A DNA stretch of 64,000 nucleotides. It comes from Propionibacteriaceae bacterium ZF39. GTDB lineage: Bacteria; Actinomycetota; Actinomycetes; Propionibacteriales; Propionibacteriaceae. This document shows, piece by piece, positions 41,817 through 51,402 of this stretch (positions are counted from its first letter, which is position 1; the number at the start of each line of letters is the position of its first letter). Position numbers and translations under genes: made by a program. The stretch spans positions 1,364,001 through 1,428,000 of the forward strand of contig CP154795.1 of NCBI GenBank assembly GCA_039565995.1. Reading direction: 5' to 3'. The notes beneath the pieces were generated by a model. That model saw only the letters and a program-made list of their open reading frames with translations, was not told the DNA's origin and searched no databases.

Positions 41817-43493
41817 TCACACCGCGAGCCAGGCTGCCTCATCGGTGGCGATGACTCCGGTGGAGGCATCGCCGGAATGAACGAGGACGCGCGCGTCGGC
41901 CGGGATCGACACCGGCTCGGTGCCGAAGTTCACGATGCACCGGAACCCGGGCTCGCGCGTGAACGACAACACCTCGGCGGGGGTGTCGTCCCACGTGAGC
42001 GTGCCGGCACCCAGTGCGGGGTTGCGTCGACGCTCGGCGAGAGCGGCGCGATAGAGCTCGAGATGGCTCCCGCGGACGCCGTCCAGTGCGGCCACCGTGG
42101 TGGCGGCCCAGTGCTCGGGCATCGGCAGCCATGGTTCACCGCCCGGCCCGAAACCGAAGGGTGAGGTGGTGTCCGACCACGGGATGGGTACGCGACAGCC
42201 GTCGCGGCCGCGGACGGTGTGGCCCGAACGCTCCCAGGTCGGATCCTGCAGCGAGGCCTCCGGGAGGTCGTCGACCTCGTCCAGGCCGAGCTCATCACCC
42301 TGATAGACGTACGCCCCGCCGGGCAGGGCCAGCTCGAGCAGCGCCGCTGCCCGCGCCCGGCGGCGCCCCAGCGTCAGGTCGGTCGGCATGGCCCACAGGG
42401 TGTTCTCGTCGGGACTCGGTGTGACCAGGCCCTCCGGCCCGTACGCCGACCCCGTCACCGGCTTGCCGAAGCGGGTCGCGACCCGGACGTTGTCGTGATT
42501 GCTCAGCACCCAGGTGCAGGGTGCGCCGACGGCCTCATGACTCACCAGGCTGAGGTTGATCACGTGCCGCTGCGACGAGGCCGTCCACTCACACAGCAGG
42601 GCATCGAAGTTGAAGGTGGTGTGGAGCCGACCCGACTCGACGTAGTCCGCCACGCGGTCGGCCGGGAGGTAGGCCTCCGACACGAAGACCCGGGCACCGC
42701 GCGCCGAGTCGGCGTACTCATCGGCGATCCGGCGCCACCGGCGATGGATCTCGGCCACCTCCGGCCGATCCCAGACGGGGTTGCCCACATGCTTGTCGAG
42801 GCTGGTGGTGCCGGGGTCGGCATCGGGCAGGTCCGGATGCTTCACCATCGAGTCGGCGACATCGATGCGGAAGCCATCGATCCCGCGGTCGAACCAGAAC
42901 CGCAGGATCGAGTCGAACTCGTCGGCGACCTTCGGGTTGTTCCAGTTCCAGTCGGGTTGGCGGACGTCGAAGAGGTGGAGATACCACTGTTCGGGGCGCC
43001 CATCGGCGCCGATCACGCGCTCCCAGGCCGACCCGCCGAACATGGCCTGCCAGTCGTTCGGGGGCAGGTCTCCGTCGGGCCCGCGTCCGTCGCGGAACCA
43101 GAAGAGATCGCGTTCGGGTGAGCCGGGCCCGGCTTCGAGCGCCGCCCGGAACCAGGGGTGGTCGTCGGAGCAGTGGTTGGGCACGAGATCGATCAGGACG
43201 CGCAGGCCCAGTTCGTGGGCGCGGGCGACGAATCTGTCGGCGTCGGCGAGCGTGCCGAAGTCGGGGTGGATGTCACGATAGTCGGCGACGTCATAGCCGC
43301 CGTCCGCGAGCGGAGAGGGATACCAGGGGGAGACCCAGACGGCGTCGACCCCGAGGCCGGCCAGATAGGGCAGCCGGTCGGTCATGCCTGCGACATCACC
43401 GGTGCCGTCGCCGTCGGCGTCGGCGAACGAGCGCGGATAGATCTGGAAGACGACGGCGTCGCGCCACCAGTCCTGGTTTGGTGTCGTCGTCAC
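41817..43493 (-). CDS. GH13 alpha-glucosidase
   Basis: The product has 558 residues from GTG 43493, overlapping the haemoglobin stop (GTGA); the longer frame upstream lies inside that gene. GH13 regions are all present: [14 protein letters not shown] (region I), [10 protein letters not shown] with the nucleophile Asp (II), FVSEAYLP with the acid Glu (III) and VLSNHDNVR (IV). The opening [22 protein letters not shown] marks oligo-1,6-/alpha-glucosidases. No signal peptide, so it acts on imported maltose or isomaltose oligosaccharides. A C-terminal beta domain ends in VLVHSGDAS. Confidence 0.93.
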   Translation of the reverse strand: MTTTPNQDWWRDAVVFQIYPRSFADADGDGTGDVAGMTDRLPYLAGLGVDAVWVSPWYPSPLADGGYDVADYRDIHPDFGTLADADRFVARAHELGLRVLIDLVPNHCSDDHPWFRAALEAGPGSPERDLFWFRDGRGPDGDLPPNDWQAMFGGSAWERVIGADGRPEQWYLHLFDVRQPDWNWNNPKVADEFDSILRFWFDRGIDGFRIDVADSMVKHPDLPDADPGTTSLDKHVGNPVWDRPEVAEIHRRWRRIADEYADSARGARVFVSEAYLPADRVADYVESGRLHTTFNFDALLCEWTASSQRHVINLSLVSHEAVGAPCTWVLSNHDNVRVATRFGKPVTGSAYGPEGLVTPSPDENTLWAMPTDLTLGRRRARAAALLELALPGGAYVYQGDELGLDEVDDLPEASLQDPTWERSGHTVRGRDGCRVPIPWSDTTSPFGFGPGGEPWLPMPEHWAATTVAALDGVRGSHLELYRAALAERRRNPALGAGTLTWDDTPAEVLSFTREPGFRCIVNFGTEPVSIPADARVLVHSGDASTGVIATDEAAWLAV

Positions 43494-43918
43494 AGCAGGC
43501 CCTCGCGCGGCTCGGGGGTGTCGAGGGAGTTCACCATCGCATCGGCTGCCCGCTCGAAGTATTCCCACATCTCATCGTGGAACTCCGTGGGAAGCTCGAG
43601 CTCATCGAGCGCCACCTTCATGTATCGCAACCAGGTGTCGCGCTCCTTGGTCGAGATGCGGAAAGGAGCGTGGCGCATGCGCAGCCGTGGGTGGCCACGC
43701 TGCTCGGAATAGGTGTCGGGGCCGCCCCAGTATTGCTCCAGGAATCGACGCAGGCGCTCCTCGGCGGGCCCGAGGTCCTCCTCCGGATACATCTCCCGGA
43801 ACTCGGCATCGGCTCCGACCTGCTCATAGAAGCGCTTCGTCAGGCGGATGAACGTCTCCTCGCCGCCGACGGCGGCGTAGAAATTGTCAGCTGAAATGGG
43901 CGTCGTCACCCGGCCCAT
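43490..43918 (-). CDS. glbO: Truncated haemoglobin, group II (GlbO)
   Basis: The 142-residue globin has the group II pattern: distal region [17 protein letters not shown], then [20 protein letters not shown], whose HPRLRMRH holds the proximal His, and the conserved Trp in RDTWLRYM (G8). Such haemoglobins bind O2 very tightly and protect against oxidative or nitrosative stress. Its stop overlaps the glucosidase start, so the two are co-translated, though a functional link is not obvious. Confidence 0.95.
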   Translation of the reverse strand: MGRVTTPISADNFYAAVGGEETFIRLTKRFYEQVGADAEFREMYPEEDLGPAEERLRRFLEQYWGGPDTYSEQRGHPRLRMRHAPFRISTKERDTWLRYMKVALDELELPTEFHDEMWEYFERAADAMVNSLDTPEPREGLL

Positions 43919-43967
43919 TGTGCCAGTGCGGGTTCGGAGGTCCCCGGGCCTGTCGAACGGGGCGGGA

Positions 43968-45641
43968 TCAGCGGAACTTGCTCCGGATCAGTTCGCGGAC
44001 TTCGTGGGCATCGGTGCAGGCGAGGGCCCGGTCGGCCAACGTGGTGAGCTCGGCGAGAGATGAGGTGCGCAGCCGGGCCTTGACCATGGGGACGGCGGGG
44101 GCGCCGGGGGTGAGTTCGCGTACGCCCAGCCCCACGAACAACGCCGCGACGTCGGGATCGGTGTTGGCATCGCCGCAGATCGCGACGAGCGTCTCCCGGC
44201 GGGACTCGTCGGCCACGAGCCGGATGAGTCGGAGCACCGCCGGATCGAGCGGATCGGCGAGGACGTGCAGGGCGGCGTTTCCGCGCTCGGCCGCCGTGGT
44301 GTATTGCGTCAGGTCGTTGGTGCCGATGCTCACGAAGTCGAGCTTCTGGGTCATCAGCCGGGCGCGGAGGGCAGCCGCCGGAACCTCCACCATGATCCCG
44401 ACCTGGAGGCTGTCCGGTCGGCCGACCCGACCGACCACGTCGTCGAGGAGACCCAGGGCCCAGTCGAGCTCTTCCACGGTCGTGACCATGGGAAACATCA
44501 GGCTCAGGGGGGTGAACCGCGCCGCCCGGCAGACCGCCTCGACCTGGTCGATGAGCAGTTCGGGCCGGTTGCGGAACACGCGCAGGCCGCGAACGCCGAG
44601 GAACGGATTCTCCTCCTGGTCCAACGGCAGGAACGGGACGGTCTTGTCACCGCCGATATCCCACGTGCGGACGATCATCCGCTTGTTGCCCAGCGTTCGG
44701 CCCAGACGCAGGAAGGCCTGCTCCTGCTCCTCGACGGTCGGCGGATGCGGGGATCCGCCGAACAGGATCTCCGTGCGGATCACCCAGCCGTCCGCGCCCT
44801 TGGCGACCATGTCGCCCGCATCCGCCTCGGCGAGCACGTTGGCATAGATCTCGATGAGGGTCCCGTCGGAGGTGTACGCCGGCTCGTGCGCATGGGCCTG
44901 GGCCTCGGCCTGCAGTTCCTCGAGGGCGGCGAGCGTACGCTCGAACTCGGCCAGTTCGTCGGCCTCGGGGTTCACCGCGATACGGCGCTCGCCCCGGGCG
45001 ATGAAGGCGATGATGTCGTCCTCCTCGACCCCGGACACGTCAGCGCCGGCAGCCGCGAAGATGGGGATGCCACGGGAGCGGGCGATGATCACGCCGTGTC
45101 CCGTCGGGCCGCCACCGATGGTCACGATGCCGAGGACGACCTTGGGGTCGAGGGTGACGGCCATGCCGGGGTCGAGCACCGGGACGACGAGAATGCCGGG
45201 CTCGGTGGTCTCGAACTCGGTCGGCGTACCCGTCAGCAACGCCAGGATGCGGTGCTCCACGGAGTCGGCGAGCTCGAGCTGGCCCGGTGCGTCCGGCAGT
45301 CCCTGGAGCCACGGGCGGTGGCGTTCGACAGCCTGCGTCCAGGACGTCGTGGCGGGCTCCCCGCTGTCCACGAGTTCGAAGGCGGCGTCGGTGATCCGCC
45401 TGTCATGCAGGAGTTCGCGCTGGGCGCCGAAGATCGCGGCGTTGGCGCGCACGGGCTGGGCCGCCAACTTGCGGAGCTGCTTGTCGGCCTTGGCGAGCAC
45501 CTTGTCGAGCCGGCGGCGCTCCTTGGCCCGGTCGCCGGGCTCATAGGCGTTCAAATGGAGGTCGGGCTTCGCGATGATGGCGGGGCCGATCGCGACTCCC
45601 AGCCCCGATCCCTGAGACGACGTGCGTGCTTTGGCGTGCAT
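43968..45641 (-). CDS. ptsI: PTS enzyme I (phosphoenolpyruvate-protein phosphotransferase)
   Basis: A 557-residue enzyme. The phospho-His loop is [17 protein letters not shown] near residue 190. The PEP-binding TIM barrel follows, with [31 protein letters not shown] and the signature [20 protein letters not shown] near 470. It passes phosphate from PEP to HPr at the head of sugar uptake by the phosphotransferase system. No ptsH is adjacent. The N-terminus begins about 10 residues before the conserved [11 protein letters not shown], supporting the ATG at 45641. Confidence 0.95.
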   Translation of the reverse strand: MHAKARTSSQGSGLGVAIGPAIIAKPDLHLNAYEPGDRAKERRRLDKVLAKADKQLRKLAAQPVRANAAIFGAQRELLHDRRITDAAFELVDSGEPATTSWTQAVERHRPWLQGLPDAPGQLELADSVEHRILALLTGTPTEFETTEPGILVVPVLDPGMAVTLDPKVVLGIVTIGGGPTGHGVIIARSRGIPIFAAAGADVSGVEEDDIIAFIARGERRIAVNPEADELAEFERTLAALEELQAEAQAHAHEPAYTSDGTLIEIYANVLAEADAGDMVAKGADGWVIRTEILFGGSPHPPTVEEQEQAFLRLGRTLGNKRMIVRTWDIGGDKTVPFLPLDQEENPFLGVRGLRVFRNRPELLIDQVEAVCRAARFTPLSLMFPMVTTVEELDWALGLLDDVVGRVGRPDSLQVGIMVEVPAAALRARLMTQKLDFVSIGTNDLTQYTTAAERGNAALHVLADPLDPAVLRLIRLVADESRRETLVAICGDANTDPDVAALFVGLGVRELTPGAPAVPMVKARLRTSSLAELTTLADRALACTDAHEVRELIRSKFR

Positions 45642-45729
45642 GCGAACCCTTCTCTCGGCGACGCTGCCAGCCCAATGCTAGGCGGCCTCGTGCCAGAGCC
45701 TTTCGGGCCCGATCGTCTAGGTTCGGGTC

Positions 45730-46209
45730 ATGACGCTCTCGGACACTGATCGCCGCCACCTCTCCCGGGCCGTGGAGCTCGCCGAACAGGCCCTGGCCTC
45801 GGGCGACGAACCGTTCGGTTCGGTGCTCGTGTCACCGGACGGGGAGGTGCTGTTCGAGGATCACAACCACGTCGCGGGTGGTGATCACACACAGCATCCG
45901 GAGTTCGCCATCGCCCGGTGGGCGGCTCAGCATCTTGATCCGGAGACGCGCGCGAGGTGCGTGGTCTATACGTCCGGCGAGCACTGCCCGATGTGTGCCG
46001 CCGCGCACGGCTGGGTCGGGTTGGGCCGGATCGTGTACGCCTCGTCGTCCGAGCAACTCGTTGCGTGGTTGGACGAGCTGGGCCTGCCAGCGGGGCCCGT
46101 GGCTGCGTTGCCCATCACGACCGTGGTGCCGTCCGCCGTTGTCGACGGCCCCGATCCGGCCCTGGCCGAACGCGTCCGGGAACTGCACGTTCGGCGTACG
46201 CGGGGCTGA
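45730..46209 (+). CDS. Nucleoside/CMP-type deaminase
   Basis: A 159-residue zinc deaminase. The catalytic motif is HPEFAIAR (HxE, with the Glu shuttling protons) near residue 60. The second zinc motif is EHCPMCAAAHGW (PCxxC) near 88. This is the TadA/guanine-deaminase-like group. The AE after the first motif differs from TadA's HAE (here HPE), so guanine or another free base or nucleoside is the likelier substrate rather than tRNA. Divergent from ptsI. Confidence 0.85.
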   Translation: MTLSDTDRRHLSRAVELAEQALASGDEPFGSVLVSPDGEVLFEDHNHVAGGDHTQHPEFAIARWAAQHLDPETRARCVVYTSGEHCPMCAAAHGWVGLGRIVYASSSEQLVAWLDELGLPAGPVAALPITTVVPSAVVDGPDPALAERVRELHVRRTRG

Positions 46210-46622
46210 ACTCACCGGCCCGCGGCGTCATCCCTGTCGAACTCGTTTCCGCTCCGCAAGGTCGGAAGCAGTCATGTCCCGGTCCCGGGGCGGCCGACAC
46301 CCCCACGTTCCTCACCGATTTCCTCGTCGCAACATCAGCGACACCTCCCGACGTGGCGCACGGTCGGAACGTGCGAATCATGTAGGGAGGTCGCGGACAC
46401 GTCGGGATGTCGGCCAGTTTTCAGTGAGGGAGGTGGCGTACGTGTTGGGATGTGCTGACGTTCATGTCGGGAAGTGCAAGCCTCTGCGGCCGGGCCGGCG
46501 TACAGGTCGGGAAGTCCGAGCCGTCAGCGCTTCCCCAGAGGAGGCAATTCCATAGCGCCCCCAACTCACCTGGGCGAGGTCCCTTGACCAGGCCGCTGCT
46601 GCGGGCGCCAACGATTCCCCAC
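46210..46622. repeat. Intergenic repeat cluster between two convergent genes
   Basis: No credible gene. A motif near ACGTGTCGGGATGT recurs about four times on the + strand (about 46397, 46439, 46462 and 46502). Complementary copies, such as ACACCTCCCGACGTGG near 46341 and a weaker one near 46299, lie to the left. The two halves could form a long hairpin that ends transcription from both sides. The sequence of the motif differs from those in the other clusters of this window. Confidence 0.6.
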
Positions 46623-47891
46623 TCACAGGTCGCGGAAGGTCGTCCGACCGGCCCAGAGGGTCAGGCGGACCGGGTCGGGCAGGTCCCGCCCGTGATAGGG
46701 GTTGTTGCGCGATTTGGACAGCGACGCGGCTCGATCGACGGTGCGTCGACGCTCCGGATCGACCAACACCAGGTTGGCCGGCTCGCCGACTTCCAGCGGT
46801 CGGCCCTGGTCAGTCAGTCCGGCAATCCGGGCGGGGGCGTACGCCATCCGCTCGGCCACGCCGGCCCAGTCGAGTCGACCCTCGGCGACCATCGTGTCCA
46901 TCACGACGGCGAGGGAGGCCTCAAGCCCGAGCATCCCGAACGCCGCATCCGAGAACGCATGATCCTTGTCGTGGGCCGCATGGGGCGCATGATCGGTGCC
47001 CACACACTCGATCGTGCCGTCCGCCAGAGCCTCGCGCAGAGCCTCTACGTGCTCGTCGGGGCGCAGCGGGGGATTGACCTTGAAGGTCGGGTCATAGCCC
47101 TCGACCGCCGACGTCGTCAGCAGGAGATGGTGGGGCGTGACCTCGGCGGTCACGTTGATCCCGCGCGCCTTGGCCCAGCGGATGACGTCGATGGACTCGG
47201 CGGTCGAGACGTGACAGACGTGATAGCGCGATCCGGTCATCTCGGCGAGCTGCACGTCCCTCGCCACGATCACCGACTCGGCGACCGCCGGCCAGCCACC
47301 CAGTCCCAGCCGACCGGAGATCTCGCCCTCGTGGCAGCACGCGCCGGCCCCGGCCAGGCGCGGGTCCTGGGCGTGCTGGGCGATCACCCCGTCGAAGGCC
47401 CGCACATATTCCAATGCCCGTCGCATCACCAGCGAGTCGTGCACGCACTTGCCGTCGTCGGAGAACAGGCGTACGCCGGCCCGGGCCATCAGGCCCAACT
47501 CGGCCAGTTCCTCACCGGCCAGGCCCTTCGTCACGGCACCCACCGGATGCACCGCCGCGGACGCGGTCTCGGCCGCGACCGCCTTCATGTGTTCGACCGC
47601 TTCGGCGGTGTCGGTCACGGGGTTCACGTTGGCCATCGCCAGCACGGCCGTATACCCGCCACGGGCCGCCGCCCGCGTACCCGATTCGATCGTCTCCGCG
47701 TCCTCCCGCCCCGGCTCGCGCAGGTGGCAGTGGGTGTCGACGAGACCTGGCAGGGCGATCAGGCCATCGGCGTCGATGCGCTCGACATCGGAGCCGGCCG
47801 AGGCCGGATCGACGAACACGCCGTCGCGGATGAGCAGGTCGCCCGCGTCACCGCCGATCAGTCGGGCTCCGGTGATCAGCAGTTCGGTCAT
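46623..47891 (-). CDS. pyrC: Dihydroorotase
   Basis: A 422-residue class I dihydroorotase. The zinc site opens with [15 protein letters not shown] near residue 58 and the later ligands are in HCCHEGE-like and [12 protein letters not shown] segments. The substrate loop [10 protein letters not shown] and the end motif GTDHAPH near residue 300 are also present. It closes carbamoyl-aspartate to dihydroorotate in pyrimidine synthesis. Its ATG overlaps the pyrB stop by 4 nt (ATGA), so pyrR-pyrB-pyrC is one operon. Confidence 0.96.
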   Translation of the reverse strand: MTELLITGARLIGGDAGDLLIRDGVFVDPASAGSDVERIDADGLIALPGLVDTHCHLREPGREDAETIESGTRAAARGGYTAVLAMANVNPVTDTAEAVEHMKAVAAETASAAVHPVGAVTKGLAGEELAELGLMARAGVRLFSDDGKCVHDSLVMRRALEYVRAFDGVIAQHAQDPRLAGAGACCHEGEISGRLGLGGWPAVAESVIVARDVQLAEMTGSRYHVCHVSTAESIDVIRWAKARGINVTAEVTPHHLLLTTSAVEGYDPTFKVNPPLRPDEHVEALREALADGTIECVGTDHAPHAAHDKDHAFSDAAFGMLGLEASLAVVMDTMVAEGRLDWAGVAERMAYAPARIAGLTDQGRPLEVGEPANLVLVDPERRRTVDRAASLSKSRNNPYHGRDLPDPVRLTLWAGRTTFRDL

Positions 47892-48841
47892 GCGTTGGTC
47901 TCCTTGTCATCCGCTCCACCCAGCACGTGATAGAGCACGCTCATGCGCACCGCGACACCTGCCGCGACCTGATCGAGGATCCGCGACGCACCCGCATCCG
48001 CGGCGTCGGCGGCCATTTCGAGGCCGCGGTTGACGGGGCCGGGGTGCAGGATCGCCGCGTCCGGCCGGAGCTTCGCCAGCCGGTCGGTCGTCAGGCCGTA
48101 GCCGATGGTGTATTCGCGCGGCGTCGGGAAATAGCCGCCACTCATGCGCTCGCGCTGCACCCGCAGCATCATCGCGACGTCAACCTCACCGAGCACCGCG
48201 TCGAAGTCGGTCGATACCTCCGCCGGCCACGTGGTCACCCCGGAGGGCAGCAGCGTCGGGGGAGCGACGAGGACGACCTTCGCGCCGAGCGTACGCAGCA
48301 ACAACACATTGCTCCGCACCACCCGGGAATGGGTCAGGTCGCCGGTGATCGCCACGGTCTTGCCGGACCAGTCCTCGTCGAACCCGCCGCGCAGGGACCG
48401 GAAATGCCGCCGCATCGACAGCGCATCGAGCAGGGCCTGGGTGGGGTGCTCGTGGGTGCCGTCGCCGGCGTTCACCACCGAGCCCCGGATCCAGCCGGCG
48501 GCCTGGGCGGGCGCACCCGACGCGGAGTGGCGAATCACCATGCCGTCCACGCCCATCGCATCGATCACCTGCACGGTGTCGCGCAGGGACTCGCCCTTCG
48601 ACACCGACGAGCCCTTGGCCGACACATTGATGACGTCGGCCGACAGCCACTTGCCCGCGATCTCGAACGACGACCGCGTACGCGTGGAGTCCTCGAAGAA
48701 CAAGTTGACCACCGTGCGGCCGCGGAGCGTCGGCAGTTTCTTGATCGGGCGCCGCTGGACGTCCGCCATCTCTTCCGCGAGGTCGAGGATCGAGTCGATT
48801 TCGGAGCGAGAAAGATCCGCCGCCGAGAGGAGGTGTTTCAT
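47888..48841 (-). CDS. pyrB: Aspartate carbamoyltransferase
   Basis: A 317-residue catalytic subunit. Carbamoyl-phosphate binding: [13 protein letters not shown] near residue 52. Aspartate side: [18 protein letters not shown] near 128, and the [11 protein letters not shown] turn. The end [11 protein letters not shown] near 270 is the 240s-type loop. It condenses carbamoyl phosphate with aspartate. No pyrI regulatory subunit is present, as usual in actinobacteria. Start and stop overlap the neighbours by 4 nt each. Confidence 0.97.
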   Translation of the reverse strand: MKHLLSAADLSRSEIDSILDLAEEMADVQRRPIKKLPTLRGRTVVNLFFEDSTRTRSSFEIAGKWLSADVINVSAKGSSVSKGESLRDTVQVIDAMGVDGMVIRHSASGAPAQAAGWIRGSVVNAGDGTHEHPTQALLDALSMRRHFRSLRGGFDEDWSGKTVAITGDLTHSRVVRSNVLLLRTLGAKVVLVAPPTLLPSGVTTWPAEVSTDFDAVLGEVDVAMMLRVQRERMSGGYFPTPREYTIGYGLTTDRLAKLRPDAAILHPGPVNRGLEMAADAADAGASRILDQVAAGVAVRMSVLYHVLGGADDKETNA

Positions 48842-49416
48842 CGGGCCTTCCGTTCGGGCTGCTGGGGCCGGCTGATGGTGACTTCACTGCGACCGTCGAT
48901 CTCCTCGAGTCGGACGCTGACCCGCTCGGACGAGGCCGTCGGGAGGTTCTTGCCGACGTGGTCGGCGCGGATCGGAAGCTGGCGATGACCGCGGTCGACG
49001 AGGACGGCCAGCCGCACCGCATCCGGACGGCCGATGTCCTTCAGCGCATCAAGCGCGGCCGACACCGAGCGTCCCGACATGAGCACGTCGTCGACGAGGA
49101 CCACGGTCGCATGGTCGATCGGAATCGGCAGGTGGGTGGGGCCCACCGACCGCGTCGGGTGCCGGCGCAGGTCATCGCGGAACATCGTGATGTCGAGCTG
49201 TCCGACGGGCGTGGTGCCGTCCGGCTGTTCGGAGGCCCGGTCGATGGCGAGGGCGAGCCGTTTCGCCAGCGGTACGCCCCGGGTCGGGATCCCCAGCAAC
49301 AGGAGGTGTTCCACGCCATGGTTGGCCTCGACGATCTCGTGGGCCATGCGGGTGATGGCGCGACTGATCTCCCCGGCATCGAGGACGCGGCGCGGCTCGG
49401 TGTGGTGGTCGGTCAT
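48838..49416 (-). CDS. pyrR: PyrR bifunctional regulator / uracil phosphoribosyltransferase
   Basis: The product has 192 residues from ATG 49416, with GAGGAGA 6 nt upstream; the longer open frame is rejected. The PRPP-binding motif is [19 protein letters not shown] near residue 105, the first loop [15 protein letters not shown], and [13 protein letters not shown] is the PyrR-specific flap. PyrR binds pyr-operon mRNA when UMP is high and lowers expression. In mycobacteria it acts on translation. It heads the operon here, as expected for a self-regulating leader gene. Confidence 0.95.
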   Translation of the reverse strand: MTDHHTEPRRVLDAGEISRAITRMAHEIVEANHGVEHLLLLGIPTRGVPLAKRLALAIDRASEQPDGTTPVGQLDITMFRDDLRRHPTRSVGPTHLPIPIDHATVVLVDDVLMSGRSVSAALDALKDIGRPDAVRLAVLVDRGHRQLPIRADHVGKNLPTASSERVSVRLEEIDGRSEVTISRPQQPERKAR

Positions 49417-49436
49417 TGCGTCTCCTCGGTCGCTGA

Positions 49437-49466
49437 GCACCCACACGCAGGTTCTCACCGGGGTGC
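49437..49466 (-). promoter_or_regulatory. Candidate PyrR-binding hairpin in the pyr leader
   Basis: In the pyr leader RNA, GCACCC (49466-49461) can pair with GGGTGC (49442-49437). The loop itself holds a GGTGAGAACC mini-hairpin with a GAGA loop. It ends 20 nt before the pyrR ATG, where binding could hide the ribosome site. No terminator follows, so control would be at translation. The match to known PyrR-binding loops is only loose. Confidence 0.3.
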
Positions 49467-49498
49467 CGACACCAGTCTTCTGCACTACGGTAGGCCTC

Positions 49499-49822
49499 AT
49501 GAGCGATCTCACCCGCATGCTAGCCCCACTGACCGGCGGCCAGTTTCCTGGCTGGCCCGCTTCCGAAGCTCCCTCGGTGGTCCAGACGCTCGTGGTGCTG
49601 ATCGGGATTCCGCTCCTCATCACCGCAGTCGTTCTCACCCTCACCCTGGCCGGGAGCCTCGCACGCCGTGGTCGGGGAGTGGCGATCGAGGTTGGTGAGC
49701 CGCTCTGGCTGGGCCAGACCGCATCCCCCCAGGCCGGGGCGGCCGACACGGGTCGTGCGGCGCTGACCGCCGGACCTGACGAGACCGATACGACGACCGG
49801 AGGCGCAAGTGTCCGCTGGTGA
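49499..49822 (+). CDS. Small single-helix membrane protein, unknown
   Basis: The product has 107 residues from ATG 49499. One membrane helix ([20 protein letters not shown]) lies at residues 29-50, followed by a basic cluster (SLARRGRG) and a disordered tail. It is divergent from pyrR by 82 bp and overlaps the next gene by 14 nt. No function is recognised; the pairing with a DUF5130 protein is seen in other actinobacteria as far as I recall. Confidence 0.72.
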   Translation: MSDLTRMLAPLTGGQFPGWPASEAPSVVQTLVVLIGIPLLITAVVLTLTLAGSLARRGRGVAIEVGEPLWLGQTASPQAGAADTGRAALTAGPDETDTTTGGASVRW

Positions 49823-50204
49823 GAACCTGACCCCGAACCAGACCGAGGAACTCAAGCGTGCCGTTCGGATGGCCGAGGAGGATTCCGGTCTGGGATTCTC
49901 CCTCTATCTCGGCGCGGCCGAGGGTGACCCGCGGGCGTACGCCGAGAAGCTGCACGCCTCGCTCGAGGACTCGGCGCGAGCGGTGCTCGTGCTGTGTGAT
50001 CCGCAGGCCCGCGCCCTGGAGATCGTGACCGGCGCGGTGGCCCGGCGTACGCTCACCGACGGGGAGTGCCGCCTCGCCGCGCTCAGCATCCAGTCGAGCA
50101 TCCGCAACGGCGACCTGGTCGGCGGACTGTCGTCCGGCCTGATCCAGCTCAGCCGCTATGGGCGCGCCCCGCGCACCCTGCATGTCGGCACGATCGACGA
50201 TTGA
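49809..50204 (+). CDS. DUF5130-family protein (TPM-like)
   Basis: The product has 131 residues from GTG 49809, inside the end of the previous gene. The fold resembles TPM domains: an N-terminal helix ([21 protein letters not shown]), quoted as [16 protein letters not shown], a [17 protein letters not shown] strand pair and a C-terminal helix ending [20 protein letters not shown]. Function is not established for the family. Co-translation with the membrane protein suggests a membrane-associated pair. Confidence 0.72.
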   Translation: MSAGENLTPNQTEELKRAVRMAEEDSGLGFSLYLGAAEGDPRAYAEKLHASLEDSARAVLVLCDPQARALEIVTGAVARRTLTDGECRLAALSIQSSIRNGDLVGGLSSGLIQLSRYGRAPRTLHVGTIDD

Positions 50205-50255
50205 TTCTCTGCCCGACCGGCCCGTCCCCGACCCGGGGGCGGGCCGGTTTGCATT

Positions 50256-51392
50256 TCAGTCGGCCCGCGAGAAGTACGCCCCAGCCCACGCGTCGGTGTT
50301 GATCCGCGATACGTCGCAGGACACGCCCGCCACCGCCGACTCGATCAGCCCGGCCAGCACCGGCAGCCACGGCCATTCGGCCGCCCAGTGCGCGACATCG
50401 ACCAACACGGGGGCATCGGCCCAGACGATCGCCTCAGTCGCCGGGTGATGGCGCAGGTCCGAGGTGACATAGGCGTCCACGCCTGCACCGCGGGCCGTGT
50501 CCAGATGCGAATCGCCCGCGCCCGCCAGAACCGCGACCCTGCGTACCGATCGGTCGGGAGCCCCGGCCAGCCGCACCCCGCTCACCGTCGGGGGCAGGGC
50601 GTCGGCGACCTGTTGGGCGAAGTCCGCAGCCGACATCGGTTCGGCCAGCGTTCCCACGCGCCCGATGCCGTGAGAGGTGTCCGTCGGAGCCAGCTCGACC
50701 ACATGGAACGCGGGCTGCTCGTAGGGGTGGGCTGCCAGCATCGCTGCGACAACAGCGTCGCGCCGGCCGCGGGGCAGCACCATTTCGATGCGGTCCTCGG
50801 TGACTTCCTCGACCTCGCCGGCGGACCCGACGAAGGGCTGCGCACCCTCGAGTGGCCGGAAGGAACCGGTCCCGCTCACGCGGAAGTGGCAGCGGTCGTA
50901 GTCGCCGAACTTCCCCGCACCCGCCTCGGCCATGGCCGCCACGACTGCGTCGGTGTGATCGGTCGGCACGAAGCAGATGATCTGATCCAACCGCTCGCGC
51001 GGACGGGGATCGAGCTGCGTGAGCTCGCTGAGGCCCAGGGCCTCGGCGAGGGCCACGCACACCCCATCGGGGGCGATGTCGGCATTGGTATGCGCGGCAT
51101 AGCAGGCGATGCGGTGCTGGATCATCTCCAGCAGCATCCGCCCCTTGGGGTGGGCGCCGTCGACGCCGTGGATGCCGCGCAGCAACAGCGGATGGTGGGC
51201 GACGATGAGGTTGGCTCCACTCTCGATCGCCTGCGCCACCACGTCCGGGGTGATGTCCACCGTCAGCAGGACCCGGGTGACCGGCCACTCGGCGTCACCG
51301 CAGACCAGGCCCACCTTGTCCCACGATTCGGCCGAGCGCGGGGGATAGTGCTGTTCGACGACGCCGACGATGTCGGCAACGGTCGCGCTCAT
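50256..51392 (-). CDS. Nif3-like dinuclear metal protein (DUF34)
   Basis: The product has 378 residues from ATG 51392 (MSATVADIVGVVEQHYPP); the longer open frame runs into pepN and is rejected. The metal ligands of the NIF3 fold are seen in LIVAHHPLLLRG and YAAHTNAD in the first half, and in DVAHWAAEWPWL near the end. The middle third is the PII-like inserted domain (CHFRVSGTGSFRP). The family is universal and was shown to be hexameric with two metals, but its reaction is uncertain. It follows pepN by 10 bp. Confidence 0.93.
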   Translation of the reverse strand: MSATVADIVGVVEQHYPPRSAESWDKVGLVCGDAEWPVTRVLLTVDITPDVVAQAIESGANLIVAHHPLLLRGIHGVDGAHPKGRMLLEMIQHRIACYAAHTNADIAPDGVCVALAEALGLSELTQLDPRPRERLDQIICFVPTDHTDAVVAAMAEAGAGKFGDYDRCHFRVSGTGSFRPLEGAQPFVGSAGEVEEVTEDRIEMVLPRGRRDAVVAAMLAAHPYEQPAFHVVELAPTDTSHGIGRVGTLAEPMSAADFAQQVADALPPTVSGVRLAGAPDRSVRRVAVLAGAGDSHLDTARGAGVDAYVTSDLRHHPATEAIVWADAPVLVDVAHWAAEWPWLPVLAGLIESAVAGVSCDVSRINTDAWAGAYFSRAD

Positions 51393-51402
51393 ACGGTGGT
51401 CC

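Noticed and set aside
49417-49498. Classical PyrR attenuator with terminator
   Set aside because: The leader is short and has no U-run hairpin; only a possible translational hairpin remains.
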